64,000 nucleotides of DNA from Flavobacterium sp. YO12 (GTDB lineage: Bacteria; Bacteroidota; Bacteroidia; Flavobacteriales; Flavobacteriaceae): assembly GCF_004119495.1 (NCBI RefSeq), contig NZ_NRQU01000011.1, forward strand, positions 26,012-90,011. Direction: 5' to 3'. A program made the position numbers and the translations under genes. Shown here in pieces: positions 35,512-45,798 of this stretch. The stretch's first letter is position 1. Every line of letters starts with the position of its first letter. The notes below the pieces were generated by a model. That model had not been told where the DNA came from, did no database searches, and saw nothing but the letters and a program-made list of their open reading frames with translations.

Positions 35512-38121
35512 TTATGGGGTTTTTGGGGTCAAATAAACATCGAGATTTTTCTTGATTTGAACCACTTTGTAATTATCGCTCGATATAATTACTGCAGGTT
35601 GAGCGATTTTAAATCTTTTATCATCTCTCAAAACGCCCGCCACATCTTTAGCATAAGCCTCAGATTTTACTCCATGAATAACAACAAAACTTTCAGTCTT
35701 ATTGTATTTATCTACTGAAGTTGTCAGACGCTGATAATTTTCGACAGCTAAAAAGCTTTTAATCACATCTTCTATATGCTTTGCTGTTTTACTGTCATTA
35801 CTTGCAATTGGATAGATTATTTTCCAATTTTTATTGTCTTCTGTTGTAAAGTTAAGACGCTCTAAAACTGGAACTTGTTTTTCTAGAATCTCTCTTGCAT
35901 TTTTACCTTCTTCACTATTTGGATAATTATCTGCAACTGTTTCTAAACCTTTTTTATAAGCTTCCAATCCGTTAACCTTTCCTAATGTATTTGCTTTAAG
36001 CAATTCATATTTAGAAACTATTTCATCTCCTGAATACTGATTAATTAAATTATCAATATTATCTAAAACAACATTAAACTGCTCTTCTTGATAGAGTTTA
36101 AACCATTTTTGATATTCTTTATCTGGTGACGAAAGGTCGTCTGTTTTTACATTATTTAAAATTTGAGCATATCGCGAGTTCGGATATGTTGCTATAATGT
36201 TTGCTTTTATCGCTTGTGCCTTTGCAGGATCAGTAATTTGATAAATTTTATACAAATTATACATTGCCGGCAATACCAATTTTTCTTCTGGATTATTTTT
36301 TAATAATTGTTCCAGCTTATCACTTGCTAAAGTATATTCATTAAACTTTTCTTTATATATAAGTCCTAATTGGTAGTACGCAAAATTGCGGTCTTTACTA
36401 ATACTATCAATAGCCGCTTGTGATTTAGGAAGCTTATTTTCATAAAAAGCAGAAGTATATTTTTCGACAACAACAGTATCTTTTAATGCATTTGCATTTT
36501 CCAGATTATTTATCGTGTCATTCATTGCGGCATTATTTGCAGATTTTATGGCTGCCAATCTCCAATTTCCTCCCATTGTTCTATTACCCCACAATTTCTT
36601 AAACTGCAATTTTCCATAGGCAACTGTGGTTGGATTATAGAAATAAAAAGTACTTGCGACATCATTTCCTGCTTGAGGTTTTAATCCGCCGTCAAAATCA
36701 ACAGGTTTCCCTAATGAATTAGGATTAATTGCTGTTGGCGCATTTGATGCATTTGTATTTCGATCAATATTTGCCAGCTTCTCTTTCTCTCTTTCTTCTA
36801 AAATTCGTTTTGCTTCATCTTTCTTTTTTAATTCAGCAATATAATTTTCAAAGTAAATTGTTCTCTCGGCGCCTGGCAGTTTGTATACCTTAATTATACT
36901 GTCATTAGTTTTAGCAATTGCTTCGTACTTAATAACGTTGTCAAGGTTTTTTCTGTTTTTTTCAATAAAAGCAAACTCTCTGCTTTTTGGATTTAACTTC
37001 GTTAATGTACTGTCATAATATTTAGCAGCCATTGAATAATCTGTATTTTTAAAATACATATTTCCAATGTTTCGATATGCCGATGCCATTAAATATGGAT
37101 CTTTCGATTTTCTGCCTAATGATTTATTATAAAATTTCAGCGCATTTTCAGTATCTTTCTTTTTATCATAATAAACCGCCATTTCATAAAACAAAACATC
37201 ATAATAAGGTCTGTTTTCACGATCTGCAACTAGTTTATTGTAGGTTTTTAAGAAAATAGTGTCGTTACCGCTTGCGTAATCGTACATCTGTGCTTTTTTT
37301 GCATAAGCATGCATCATATATTTTCGATCGGCTTTACGATTCATATCAATTACACCATCGTAAAAATAAATAGCACTATCTTTTTTGCCAGCCTCTTGAT
37401 ACATCTGTCCTAAAATAAAACGATATCTGGCACGATCTTCATTTATTTTGGTAAATTTCTCAGCAATTTTAAGCTTTGTTACTGCGCTGTCTCTTTGTTC
37501 TAAATTTAAAAATGCTTCCGCCAAAAGCGCATTAGCATCTGAAAAAGTCTGTTTATTTAAATCTGTATTTTTTAATAACAGATTGATATTTTTTATAACA
37601 ATTGCATCATTACCCAAACGCATATTGGTTTTTTCGCGCCAGATTTTTGCGGTATAGATATTACTGCTGTTTGGATATTTGTATAAAATATAATTGAATG
37701 CTTCTAAAGCCGGTATAAAACGCTGATCGTAATATCTGGCTTTTCCAAGCATTAAATAGGCTTCATCTATTTGAGAGTTTCTTTCTCGGCCTCCAATATT
37801 CATTGAATGCTTCTGAATTGCTTTTGTAGCTTTTGTTTCTGCTAATTCAAAATCAGGATTTTTGGCTTTTTCTTCATCAGAAAAGTTTTCATCAAACTGC
37901 ATTTTTTCTATTGGAAGTATTTTCCAAAAATTATCCTGATTATTTGCGTATATCGATTGTAAACCTTTGTCGAGGCCTATTCCACCATTATACAAAATGT
38001 TATATTTTGTACTTAAAGCATGTGAATTCCTCGATACAAAGCTGTTATTTTTGGTAGAACAAGCTATCAAAAGGAATAAAAAAACAAGAAAAAAACTATA
38101 TTTAAGAGTATTCTTTTTCAA
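35512..38121 (-). CDS. sprE: SprE/PorW-like lipoprotein of gliding motility and type IX secretion
   Basis: About 869 residues: lipobox LLIACST, then many TPR hairpins (SQIDEAYLMLGKARYYDQRF, YKYPNSSNIYTAKIWREK) and a C-terminal domain. SprE of Flavobacterium johnsoniae and PorW of Porphyromonas are TPR lipoproteins needed for type IX secretion and gliding. I propose a TTG start at 38121 (MKKNTLKYSFFLVF), since the longer frame begins at another TTG. It lies 2 bases before bactofilin. The family call is confident; the gene symbol is by similarity from memory. Confidence 0.82.
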   Translation of the reverse strand: MKKNTLKYSFFLVFLFLLIACSTKNNSFVSRNSHALSTKYNILYNGGIGLDKGLQSIYANNQDNFWKILPIEKMQFDENFSDEEKAKNPDFELAETKATKAIQKHSMNIGGRERNSQIDEAYLMLGKARYYDQRFIPALEAFNYILYKYPNSSNIYTAKIWREKTNMRLGNDAIVIKNINLLLKNTDLNKQTFSDANALLAEAFLNLEQRDSAVTKLKIAEKFTKINEDRARYRFILGQMYQEAGKKDSAIYFYDGVIDMNRKADRKYMMHAYAKKAQMYDYASGNDTIFLKTYNKLVADRENRPYYDVLFYEMAVYYDKKKDTENALKFYNKSLGRKSKDPYLMASAYRNIGNMYFKNTDYSMAAKYYDSTLTKLNPKSREFAFIEKNRKNLDNVIKYEAIAKTNDSIIKVYKLPGAERTIYFENYIAELKKKDEAKRILEEREKEKLANIDRNTNASNAPTAINPNSLGKPVDFDGGLKPQAGNDVASTFYFYNPTTVAYGKLQFKKLWGNRTMGGNWRLAAIKSANNAAMNDTINNLENANALKDTVVVEKYTSAFYENKLPKSQAAIDSISKDRNFAYYQLGLIYKEKFNEYTLASDKLEQLLKNNPEEKLVLPAMYNLYKIYQITDPAKAQAIKANIIATYPNSRYAQILNNVKTDDLSSPDKEYQKWFKLYQEEQFNVVLDNIDNLINQYSGDEIVSKYELLKANTLGKVNGLEAYKKGLETVADNYPNSEEGKNAREILEKQVPVLERLNFTTEDNKNWKIIYPIASNDSKTAKHIEDVIKSFLAVENYQRLTTSVDKYNKTESFVVIHGVKSEAYAKDVAGVLRDDKRFKIAQPAVIISSDNYKVVQIKKNLDVYLTPKTP

Positions 38122-38208
38122 TAGAACTGATTTTAAAGCATAAACTACCAAAAAGCATTTTTAGTATAAAGACTTGTAAAAATACGCTTCTTTTTGAAAT
38201 ATAGAAAC

Positions 38209-38904
38209 TTATACAGCAAAAAACGATTCAAGCTCTTGAAGGGTTTCTTTTGATGTTTGAATATCCTTTACAATTTCGCCTTTGTTAAGCGCCACAATAC
38301 GATCGCAAACCTCTACTGTATGCTGCAAATCATGACTTGAAACCAAAACAGTTACATTTGGATTATCTGCCAGTTCTCTGATAATTTTCTTTAATCGGCT
38401 TACTGTAGTTGGATCTAAATTTGCAAAAGGCTCATCTAAAATAACAACTTCAGGATTACCAATTAAAGTCGCTATAATACCTACCTTTTTTTGATTTCCT
38501 TTAGATAAATCACGCAGGTACTTTTTATTATTTAATATTTCTCCGTTAAAAAATTCCTCATGTTCTGCTAACAAAGCATCAACATCAGCTTTATTCTGAC
38601 GACGTAAATCGCCAATAAAATAAAAATATTCCTCTGGAGTTAAATATCCAATTAAAAAGCTTTCATCGAGAAATGAGCCTGTAAATGATTTCCAATTTTC
38701 GCTTGTATTTACTTGAATATCATTATTTTTTATAGATCCTGTTGACGGCTGAACCAAATCTAAAAGCAGACTAAAAAAAGTTGTTTTACCCGCTCCGTTG
38801 TTCCCTACTAATCCAAAACTTTGTCCTTTTGGGATTTCAAGATTATTAATATTTAAAACTGTAGTTCCGTTGTATTTTTTTGAAAGTTGATTTGCTTGTA
38901 TCAT
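38209..38904 (-). CDS. ABC transporter ATP-binding protein
   Basis: Protein of 231 residues. Walker A GNNGAGKTT is near 34-42, signature LSKGNQKKVG, Walker B VVILDEPFANLDP, and a switch His in VSSHDLQH. It is upstream of sprE and partners with the DUF5687 membrane protein encoded just before it. The exported substrate is unknown. Confidence 0.92.
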   Translation of the reverse strand: MIQANQLSKKYNGTTVLNINNLEIPKGQSFGLVGNNGAGKTTFFSLLLDLVQPSTGSIKNNDIQVNTSENWKSFTGSFLDESFLIGYLTPEEYFYFIGDLRRQNKADVDALLAEHEEFFNGEILNNKKYLRDLSKGNQKKVGIIATLIGNPEVVILDEPFANLDPTTVSRLKKIIRELADNPNVTVLVSSHDLQHTVEVCDRIVALNKGEIVKDIQTSKETLQELESFFAV

Positions 38905-38980
38905 TTTAATTTTAGATTTTAAATTGTTGATTTTAGATTAAAAAATCTATTTTTTCTTTGATTGTCAATGAGATAAAAAT

Positions 38981-39014
38981 TACCGAATTATCAAATTGGC
39001 ACATTTTCTAATTA
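38981..39014 (-). repeat. Second copy of dispersed TAATTAGAAAATGTG repeat
   Basis: On the minus strand this reads TAATTAGAAAATGTGCCAA then TTTGATAATT, matching 30164-30200 with one change in the first 23 bases. Both copies lie in gaps between co-directional genes. Confidence 0.75.
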
Positions 39015-39016
39015 CG

Positions 39017-40477
39017 TTAATTCTTTTGTTTGTAAGCACTTATCGTACTATACTTTTCTATTTTGTATCTCTTTTCAATTACTGAAAATACTTTCTCTTT
39101 AAAAACTAAACCTAAAACTCCTGCCGTGGCAACCAAAGCTAATGCAACCGTTTTATCAGCAAAATGAAGCCCAAGCCAATACAGCAGTAATGGCAAAAAT
39201 ACTTTTGGCAGCGAAAGCAGCATAGCACTTACATTAAATGCTTTTTTATCTCCAAAAGCCCCGCCAGCACTACTTAAATCAATAGGTGTTTTTGTAAATG
39301 CTCCTCCTAAAAGCACTAAATGTGAGTTTACACCAATATTATAAATGGCACCAACAACAATGGTTAAATAAACTTCCCATCCGTAAAAAAGATAAAATGA
39401 AGCCAAAACGGTTGAAACAAAAGTAGCAATAACAATCAGCCACCATTTTGAAGTAATATATCCGCGATACGGAATATTTTGTGTCATCATTAATTGGTAA
39501 TACGAACTATCCCAACTTGGTACAAACTGACCAAAAACAAATAAAAATCCGCCCGAAACAAATATTCCGCCAAAAATTTGCATTACTTGCGGCTGACTTG
39601 AGTTTCCAAAAAAGAGCAGGCCGTAAAACAAGAAAACAACACTCAAAAAAATGGTTGTTTTTGATCTTTTGTTTCTTTTAATAAGTTTAATATCATTCTT
39701 TAGAAACGTTCCAACTGTTCCAAATTGATTCAACCACGAAAGATTCTCAGTTGTAGCAATATCTTGTTTTACTGAAAGTCCAGCATCTAGATATAAATTC
39801 TTCTTGAAATATTTAAAAGTAAAAAGATATAAACCTGCTAATACCCATACCGGGATTAAAAAGAGTCCGTCAATATCATAAAATCCTTGAAAAACAGGTG
39901 TTGTAAACGTCGTAATATCAAATAATTTATAATACTGAGCACCTGCCAAAACTAAAATTATTCCAATAAAAACAACAAACAATTTATCGATGTTGCTTAA
40001 AATAATATTTAGAAAATTATTGATGTATACTAAAGATAGTATGGCTAAATGCCAAAAAATAATTTCGATTAGATCATATCCATTTAAAATCAGTACTACC
40101 GAAAACGGAATAAAAAACAGAGCATGAACCCAATTGAAAAATGACAGCATTGTTTTGCCTAGAGAGAAATGAACAATAACTGATTTTTTAAAAGGTAAAA
40201 CCAGCAAAGGTTTAATATTTAAAACTGGAATAGACTGTACTAATAATCGAACAACTAAATCGAACAAAAAATAATAAATTAAAAATTTATTGACGGTTTG
40301 CAACGGATCGAGATTCATTTTTTTAAGAGCATAAAATACTCCAACACCCGCTCCTATAAAAATTAATGAAAAATATATCATTAAAAACCCCAGTAAAATC
40401 TTCATTGCCAAATTTTTGCCAAATGATGCAGATCTGGCAAAGGCTTTCCATTCAAGGTAAATAAACTTTTTAATCAT
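39017..40477 (-). CDS. DUF5687 membrane protein (ABC permease partner)
   Basis: About 486 residues and roughly twelve helices, starting MIKKFIYLEWKAFARSASFG. The ATG at 40477 is preferred over an upstream one at 40513 because the conserved N-terminus begins there. It is followed by the ATPase gene on the same strand, giving a two-gene ABC-2-type exporter typical of Bacteroidota. Confidence 0.85.
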   Translation of the reverse strand: MIKKFIYLEWKAFARSASFGKNLAMKILLGFLMIYFSLIFIGAGVGVFYALKKMNLDPLQTVNKFLIYYFLFDLVVRLLVQSIPVLNIKPLLVLPFKKSVIVHFSLGKTMLSFFNWVHALFFIPFSVVLILNGYDLIEIIFWHLAILSLVYINNFLNIILSNIDKLFVVFIGIILVLAGAQYYKLFDITTFTTPVFQGFYDIDGLFLIPVWVLAGLYLFTFKYFKKNLYLDAGLSVKQDIATTENLSWLNQFGTVGTFLKNDIKLIKRNKRSKTTIFLSVVFLFYGLLFFGNSSQPQVMQIFGGIFVSGGFLFVFGQFVPSWDSSYYQLMMTQNIPYRGYITSKWWLIVIATFVSTVLASFYLFYGWEVYLTIVVGAIYNIGVNSHLVLLGGAFTKTPIDLSSAGGAFGDKKAFNVSAMLLSLPKVFLPLLLYWLGLHFADKTVALALVATAGVLGLVFKEKVFSVIEKRYKIEKYSTISAYKQKN

Positions 40478-40581
40478 TGTTAATTGGTTTTGATTTTGGT
40501 AGTAAGAGATCAAATGTAGGAAAACGTTACAAAAAAAGTTAAAAAAAATATTTTAGTAAGTGTCAATTACTTAGTCTTTGC

Positions 40582-40589
40582 TACTTTTG
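40582..40589 (+). promoter_or_regulatory. Putative -7 element TACTTTTG
   Basis: TACTTTTG fits TAnnTTTG and ends 15 bases before the ATG of the ferredoxin-reductase-like gene. The divergent DUF5687 gene begins about 105 bases away. Confidence 0.6.
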
Positions 40590-40604
40590 CAAAAAAAATT
40601 AATC

Positions 40605-41657
40605 ATGCCTTCATTCTTAAAATTAATAATTAAAGAGGTAAAACGCGAAACTGCCGACGCTGTTTCTGTTCTTTTTAATGTTCCTGAAGAACTTAAACCA
40701 GATTATAAATTTATAGCTGGACAATACATAAATTTAAAGTTAACACTTGATAATCAAGAAATTCGTCGTGCTTATTCTATTTGTTCTGCACCAGAAAGCG
40801 GTGAATTACGAATTGCAGTAAAAGCGGTTAAAAATGGTTTATTCTCACAATTTGCAAATACAAAGCTTAAAGCAGGAGATGTTCTTGAAGTTGGTCATCC
40901 AGAGGGTAAATTTACCTTTGAACCTGATGCTGAAAGACAAAAAAACTATGTGGCTTTTGCGGCAGGAAGCGGTATAACACCTGTTTTATCTATTTTAAAA
41001 TCAGTTTTAAAAAGCGAACCAAAAAGCTCATTTGTATTAGTTTACGGAAACAAAACTCCTGAAGAAACTATTTTTCATCAGGAATTACATGATTTACAAT
41101 TGCAATACGTAGGTCGCTTTTTTGTGCATTATGTTTACAGCCAGGCAAAAGTTGAAAATGCATTATTCGGCCGAATAGATAAATCGGCAGTGAATTTTGT
41201 TTTAAACAATAAACACAAAGAATTAGAATTTGATAAATTTTTCTTGTGTGGACCTGAAGAAATGATCAATACGGTTTCTACTGTTTTAAAAGAGAAAAAC
41301 GTAAAAGAATCTGCTATTAAGTTTGAGCTTTTTACTGCTTCTACAAAAGAAAATGAAATCAAAACTTCATTAGAAGGACATACAAAAATTACTGTTTTAG
41401 TTGATGATGAAGAAGTTACTTTTGAGATGTCTCAAAAACAAACTATTCTTGATGCGGCTTTAAAACAAGGTGTTGATGCTCCTTATTCTTGTCAAGGCGG
41501 TATTTGCAGCAGCTGTTTGGGACGTGTAACTGCGGGTTCTGCTGAAATGACAAAAAATTCTATTTTAACAGATAGTGAAATTGCAGAAGGTTTAATTTTA
41601 ACTTGTCAGGCACATCCAACATCTGAAACTATTTATGTTGATTACGACGACGTATAG
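40605..41657 (+). CDS. Ferredoxin-NADP reductase-like flavoprotein with C-terminal 2Fe-2S domain (PaaE type)
   Basis: Protein of 350 residues. FAD-binding RRAYSIC, NAD(P)-binding AGSGITPVLS and a plant-type ferredoxin domain at the C-terminus with CQGGICSSC and a later LTC. The order matches PaaE and related class IA reductases. No paa oxygenase genes are nearby, so it is an orphan reductase feeding some oxygenase or desaturase; the partner is unknown. The start at 40605 (MPSFLKLII) is preferred to a TTG at 40578. Confidence 0.92.
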   Translation: MPSFLKLIIKEVKRETADAVSVLFNVPEELKPDYKFIAGQYINLKLTLDNQEIRRAYSICSAPESGELRIAVKAVKNGLFSQFANTKLKAGDVLEVGHPEGKFTFEPDAERQKNYVAFAAGSGITPVLSILKSVLKSEPKSSFVLVYGNKTPEETIFHQELHDLQLQYVGRFFVHYVYSQAKVENALFGRIDKSAVNFVLNNKHKELEFDKFFLCGPEEMINTVSTVLKEKNVKESAIKFELFTASTKENEIKTSLEGHTKITVLVDDEEVTFEMSQKQTILDAALKQGVDAPYSCQGGICSSCLGRVTAGSAEMTKNSILTDSEIAEGLILTCQAHPTSETIYVDYDDV

Positions 41658-41679
41658 TCTACATTAAATTCTAAAATAT

Positions 41680-41723
41680 AAAAATCCAAATTCCAACTTT
41701 ACAATTGGGATTTGGATTTTTTT
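41680..41723 (+). terminator. Hairpin terminator after the reductase gene
   Basis: The stem AAAAATCCAAATTCC with GGGATTTGGATTTTT followed by T7 lies 23 bases after the stop. No other gene is seen in the remainder of the gap to 41916. Confidence 0.85.
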
Positions 41724-41915
41724 GTTTTTTACTATTTACAATAGTGATAGAAAAAATTAACACAGCTGGAATTACAATAAAACCAATTTTTTACTAAAAT
41801 ATTGATGATTTTTTATTAAATTAGGGGTAAAATCAAAGCACTCATAATCTGATGCTCTTATGTTAGATTTACAGTCCTAAATCAAATTTGTCAACGCATT
41901 TAAACATTAAATATC

Positions 41916-42329
41916 ATGACAATACATCACTTCCTTCGTTTATCATTTATCGCAATTTTTGTAGTAACAGCTCTTTTTTGTATTTACTTTATAATCAAAA
42001 AACAACGAAATAAAAAAGGGCCTAAATTACTTACCTCAGAAAAGTACAACTCAACAATGATTGGGAAAATGACTGAAATTAAAGTCTCTGACCAAAATAT
42101 TTTTAACATCTGGCCTTACGTTAGTAAATTAAAAACGGCTAAAGTACTTTCGCATAAAATCAAAGAGTCTCAATTGGTACATAAAGTCTATAGAAATTCA
42201 ACCGAGAACTTTGAACACATTTTACTGTCTACAGAAAAAGAAAATCATTTTGTTGTAATTGTAGCCAATAGAAACAAAAAGAAAACAATTGGATATTTTC
42301 TTCATGATTTGAATGGATTATACGCTTAA
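41916..42329 (+). CDS. Small membrane-anchored protein of unknown function
   Basis: Protein of 137 residues: an N-terminal helix (LSFIAIFVVTALFCIYFII) and a soluble basic domain of about 105 residues. No known motif is seen. Its end overlaps the convergent GT9 gene by 12 bases. Confidence 0.6.
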   Translation: MTIHHFLRLSFIAIFVVTALFCIYFIIKKQRNKKGPKLLTSEKYNSTMIGKMTEIKVSDQNIFNIWPYVSKLKTAKVLSHKIKESQLVHKVYRNSTENFEHILLSTEKENHFVVIVANRNKKKTIGYFLHDLNGLYA

Positions 42330-43364
42330 CTGTATTTTTTCAACAATTTCATTAGGAGAAATACTTCTCATCGCATCTTGATAACCTTCAACTGTTTTAT
42401 TTCCATAAACCGAAGTTGGCAGTTGCGGGTATTGATTTCTATCAGCAGTTAGAGCATTTTCAAGACTTTGATTAAAAGGCAAAAATCCTGCATAAGGATG
42501 AGTTGCTCCCCAAAGTGTTATTACTTTTACGCCCAGCATAGCGGCAATATGTGCATTTCCAGAATCCATCGAAAGCATTACATCAAGATTGCTGATTAAC
42601 TGTAATTCTTGCTGAAATTTAATTTTTCCAGCCATATTAATTACATTTTCAAAAGGTTGCGCTATTGAATCTAAAATATCGATTTCTTTTTTTCCTCCTC
42701 CGAAAAGCAAAATTTTATAGGATGAATTCTCGGCTAATTTTGCCACAACTTCTTTCATTAAATCTAACGGATAAACCTTAGAATCGTATTGTGCAAAAGG
42801 TGCGATACCAATTAATTTTTGATTCTCGTTCCCGATAATTTCTAAAATGTCTTCGCTTAAAATTGCCTTTTCTGGAAATTGAGGATTAGATAAATCTAAA
42901 GAAAAACCAAGTTCTTCAAACACTTTTGTGTGTCTTTCAAACATTGTTGGTAACGGTGCAAAGATCTTATTTTCGGCTCTAGTCAATTCTTTTTTTCCTT
43001 CACGGCCTTTATCAACTGTTGCTCTTTTTTTTCCGCTTAAAGCGAAAAGCGAGCCTACAACCTTAGATCTTAAAACGTTATGAAGATCTGCAAAAGCATC
43101 GACTTTCAATTTACTTACATCTTTAAATAAACGTACAAGTCCCAGAAAACCTTTATGTCTTTCTTTTTCATCAAAAGCAAAAAAGTTTAAATTAGGAATT
43201 CCGTCAAAAAAAGGTTTAAAAAAAGGACGCGAAATAACGGTCAATTTTACCTCTGGATATTGTTTTACAAAAGCGCGTAAAACAGGAACCGTCATGGCGA
43301 CATCTCCCATTGCGGATAGTCTCATGACGGCTATATGCTTAATTTTATTGGACAATTTTGCCAA
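42318..43364 (-). CDS. Family 9 glycosyltransferase (heptosyltransferase-like)
   Basis: Protein of 348 residues. It opens KHIAVMRLSAMGDVAMTVPV, typical of ADP-heptose:LPS transferases, and has the C-terminal nucleotide-binding region MLSMDSGNAHIAAMLGVKV and LWGATHPYAGF. It would add a heptose-like sugar to lipooligosaccharide core. It immediately follows the DUF4254 gene on the same strand, with no gap. Confidence 0.88.
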   Translation of the reverse strand: MAKLSNKIKHIAVMRLSAMGDVAMTVPVLRAFVKQYPEVKLTVISRPFFKPFFDGIPNLNFFAFDEKERHKGFLGLVRLFKDVSKLKVDAFADLHNVLRSKVVGSLFALSGKKRATVDKGREGKKELTRAENKIFAPLPTMFERHTKVFEELGFSLDLSNPQFPEKAILSEDILEIIGNENQKLIGIAPFAQYDSKVYPLDLMKEVVAKLAENSSYKILLFGGGKKEIDILDSIAQPFENVINMAGKIKFQQELQLISNLDVMLSMDSGNAHIAAMLGVKVITLWGATHPYAGFLPFNQSLENALTADRNQYPQLPTSVYGNKTVEGYQDAMRSISPNEIVEKIQLSV

Positions 43365-43970
43365 TTATTTTTTATTTTGGTATAAAACAGGATTCAATTC
43401 ATCGTCGTTATACATTTTCATTTGTTTGTATACTTTCATGAATTTATCTCCATTTTCGATGTCAGTCAATAAATCATCAATTGCAGTTGACAAATCTGAT
43501 CTTTGCTCTAATAGAACATTTAATTTTTCCTGACATTTATCTCTATGTTCTTGTGTAGCTTCTGCGCGAGTAGCTTCTTCATGCATATGATAAATTTTTA
43601 ATGCCAAAATCGATAATCTGTCAAATGCCCATGCTGGACTTTCAGAGTTTATTTTTGCACCGTCTTTTACTTTTACATTGCTGTATTTTTGTAAAAAGTA
43701 ACTATCGATATATTCTACCATATCAGTACGTTCCTGATTAGATGCATCAATTCTTCTTTTTAAAGTAAGTGCCGCCACTGGATCAATTTGCGGATCACGA
43801 ATAATATCTTCAAAATGCCATTGAACAGTGTCAATCCAGTTTTTTAGATATAATAAATGTTCGAATTTATCCTTTGGATATGGATTGTTTATAGGCTGAT
43901 CTACATTATCAAACTGATGATAATCCTTGATGCTTTGTTCGAAAACAGAATATGCTAATTTTGAAAACAT
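43365..43970 (-). CDS. DUF4254 protein
   Basis: About 201 residues, mostly helical. The ATG at 43970 (MFSKLAYSVFEQSI) is chosen over a start at 44060 because a -7 element lies just upstream of it. Conserved parts include LKRRIDASNQERTD and PAWAFDRLSILALKIYHM. The family is always next to a GT9 gene in Flavobacteria as far as I recall; the function is unknown. Its stop abuts the GT9 start. Confidence 0.8.
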   Translation of the reverse strand: MFSKLAYSVFEQSIKDYHQFDNVDQPINNPYPKDKFEHLLYLKNWIDTVQWHFEDIIRDPQIDPVAALTLKRRIDASNQERTDMVEYIDSYFLQKYSNVKVKDGAKINSESPAWAFDRLSILALKIYHMHEEATRAEATQEHRDKCQEKLNVLLEQRSDLSTAIDDLLTDIENGDKFMKVYKQMKMYNDDELNPVLYQNKK

Positions 43971-43990
43971 GTCTTTATTTGTTAGAGTTA

Positions 43991-43998
43991 CAAAGATA
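43991..43998 (-). promoter_or_regulatory. Putative -7 element TATCTTTG upstream of DUF4254
   Basis: TATCTTTG on the minus strand fits TAnnTTTG and lies about 21 bases before the proposed ATG at 43970. It also argues against the longer DUF4254 frame. Confidence 0.55.
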
Positions 43999-44083
43999 CT
44001 TTTTATACTTTTATGGTGCGAATAATAACGAGTAATTTTTTGTTCTCGTATTTTTACCAAATTTATAATTTTAAAATTTAACT

Positions 44084-44737
44084 ATGAAAATTCATTATAT
44101 ATCTGAAAATAACAGCATTTTAAATCATTTTTTAAGTCAAATCCGAAATATAAATGTTCAAAATGACAGTATGCGTTTTCGACGAAATATAGAACGAATA
44201 GGCGAAATTATGGCGTACGAATTAAGTAAAATTCTAACTTATAAAAATGTAGAAATTCAAACACCGCTTGGCATAAAAAACACAACAGAAATAGCTGCTG
44301 ATTTGGTTTTATGTTCGATTTTAAGAGCTGGATTACCACTGCATACAGGCTTTTTAAATTATTTTGATAATGCCGAAAACAGTTTTGTTTCTGCCTGTAG
44401 ATATCATCCTAATAATGATCACGAATTTGAAATTAGAGTTGAATACCAAGCGGTTTCAAATATCAATAATAAAACCGTTTTGCTGCTTGATCCAATGCTG
44501 GCAACTGGTCAGTCAGTAGTTGCTGTTCATGAAAAACTGGTTGAAAATGCAACTCCAGAAGAAATTCACATTGTCGTAGTTATCGCGGCTCCAGAAGGAA
44601 TTGCTTACCTAGAAAAAAAGCTTCCAGAAAATTGTCATTTATGGGTTGCTTCATTAGACGAAAAGCTAAATGAGAAAAACTATATTATTCCAGGACTTGG
44701 TGATGCTGGTGATCTTGCTTTTGGAAGTAAATTATAA
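44084..44737 (+). CDS. upp: Uracil phosphoribosyltransferase
   Basis: Protein of 217 residues, salvaging uracil to UMP with PRPP. The PRPP loop is LLDPMLATGQS and the uracil-binding C-terminal loop is GLGDAGDLAFGS. SILRAGLPLHTG is also typical. It is divergent from DUF4254 and overlaps the convergent membrane-protein gene by 6 bases. Confidence 0.95.
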   Translation: MKIHYISENNSILNHFLSQIRNINVQNDSMRFRRNIERIGEIMAYELSKILTYKNVEIQTPLGIKNTTEIAADLVLCSILRAGLPLHTGFLNYFDNAENSFVSACRYHPNNDHEFEIRVEYQAVSNINNKTVLLLDPMLATGQSVVAVHEKLVENATPEEIHIVVVIAAPEGIAYLEKKLPENCHLWVASLDEKLNEKNYIIPGLGDAGDLAFGSKL

Positions 44738-45664
44738 TTGCGAGAAAAAGGTAAATAAACTACACAAAATCAGTACATAAAATACAATTTCGTTATTAAG
44801 CTTTTGCTGTACATACTCTATATGACTTGCTGCCATAATAGTAAGCGGTGCGATGCTAAACAGCAATAAATCATTGCTTTTGTCTGGCGATACAATAAAA
44901 ACGAGAGCAGCAATAAAGAAACATGCTACTACTTTTTTGTAAGAGGCATGAACAATCTGAGGTCTGTTTGACAATGTTGTAATCATTGAAATAACAAAGA
45001 ATAAAGCAACCGCAACATATATTGAAAGTGCTCCATTTTCATAATTGTTCTTGAAATAATCTATTCTAAAATCGATTACTGCACGTTTTTGAAAAAAATC
45101 TACCGCATCAATATTATTGAACATTAAGGAGATCATTGTAAACACTAACGCTACTGCCAAAAGTGCAATAAAAGGTAAAACCCAGTTTCTATAATCTCTC
45201 GAAACGTGAAAAACTATCGATATAAAAACCAAAATTAGGAATAAGACACACCAAAATTGAAATAAAGAAGCTACAAAAATCCAAAAAGAAGCATCGAATA
45301 TTTTTTCTTTTGATGCTTTAAGAGATTGAAGCGAAATCAATCTTCGAAGTGCTAATAAGATGAAAAAATTAGCATAAATTACATCTGGATTATTAAATAT
45401 AGTAGGGAAAAACAATATAAATAATAAGTAGAAAAATATCGCGTACCCATTGTCTTTACTGAGTCCATTCTTTTTAACAATGAAATTAATCATGAAAAAA
45501 GAAGCCAAAATAAAGCACAATAAACTCAATTTTTGGAATATCGTAAAATATGAATTTATCCAAGACGTTTCTCGAATTTGAAACATAAAAAAGAAAACCA
45601 GTATCAAAATTACAACCAATGAATAATTTAATGGCGTAGATTTTTTAAAAACACTTGTTATCAT
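44732..45664 (-). CDS. Polytopic membrane protein (DUF6427-like)
   Basis: Protein of 310 residues with about nine hydrophobic helices and no catalytic motif seen. It starts MITSVFKKSTPLNYSLVVIL. The sequence FPTIFNNPDVIYANFFILLA is typical of the family as I recall it. It sits between upp and the DUF6341 gene, a conserved neighbourhood in Flavobacteria. Confidence 0.75.
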   Translation of the reverse strand: MITSVFKKSTPLNYSLVVILILVFFFMFQIRETSWINSYFTIFQKLSLLCFILASFFMINFIVKKNGLSKDNGYAIFFYLLFILFFPTIFNNPDVIYANFFILLALRRLISLQSLKASKEKIFDASFWIFVASLFQFWCVLFLILVFISIVFHVSRDYRNWVLPFIALLAVALVFTMISLMFNNIDAVDFFQKRAVIDFRIDYFKNNYENGALSIYVAVALFFVISMITTLSNRPQIVHASYKKVVACFFIAALVFIVSPDKSNDLLLFSIAPLTIMAASHIEYVQQKLNNEIVFYVLILCSLFTFFSQL

Positions 45665-45798
45665 AAGGATATTTTATACTTTTGTGACTGTAAATATAAT
45701 ACTTGTTTAAAAGGAAAAACCAACAAGTTGAAAAAGATTCTTTTTTGAATTTTAATTCAATGCGTTAAAAACAATAATAACATATAATTTTATAAATT

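Noticed and set aside
37077..38057. Several plus-strand frames of 60-75 codons inside sprE
   Set aside because: All are antisense shadows of the TPR gene, without promoters or family motifs.
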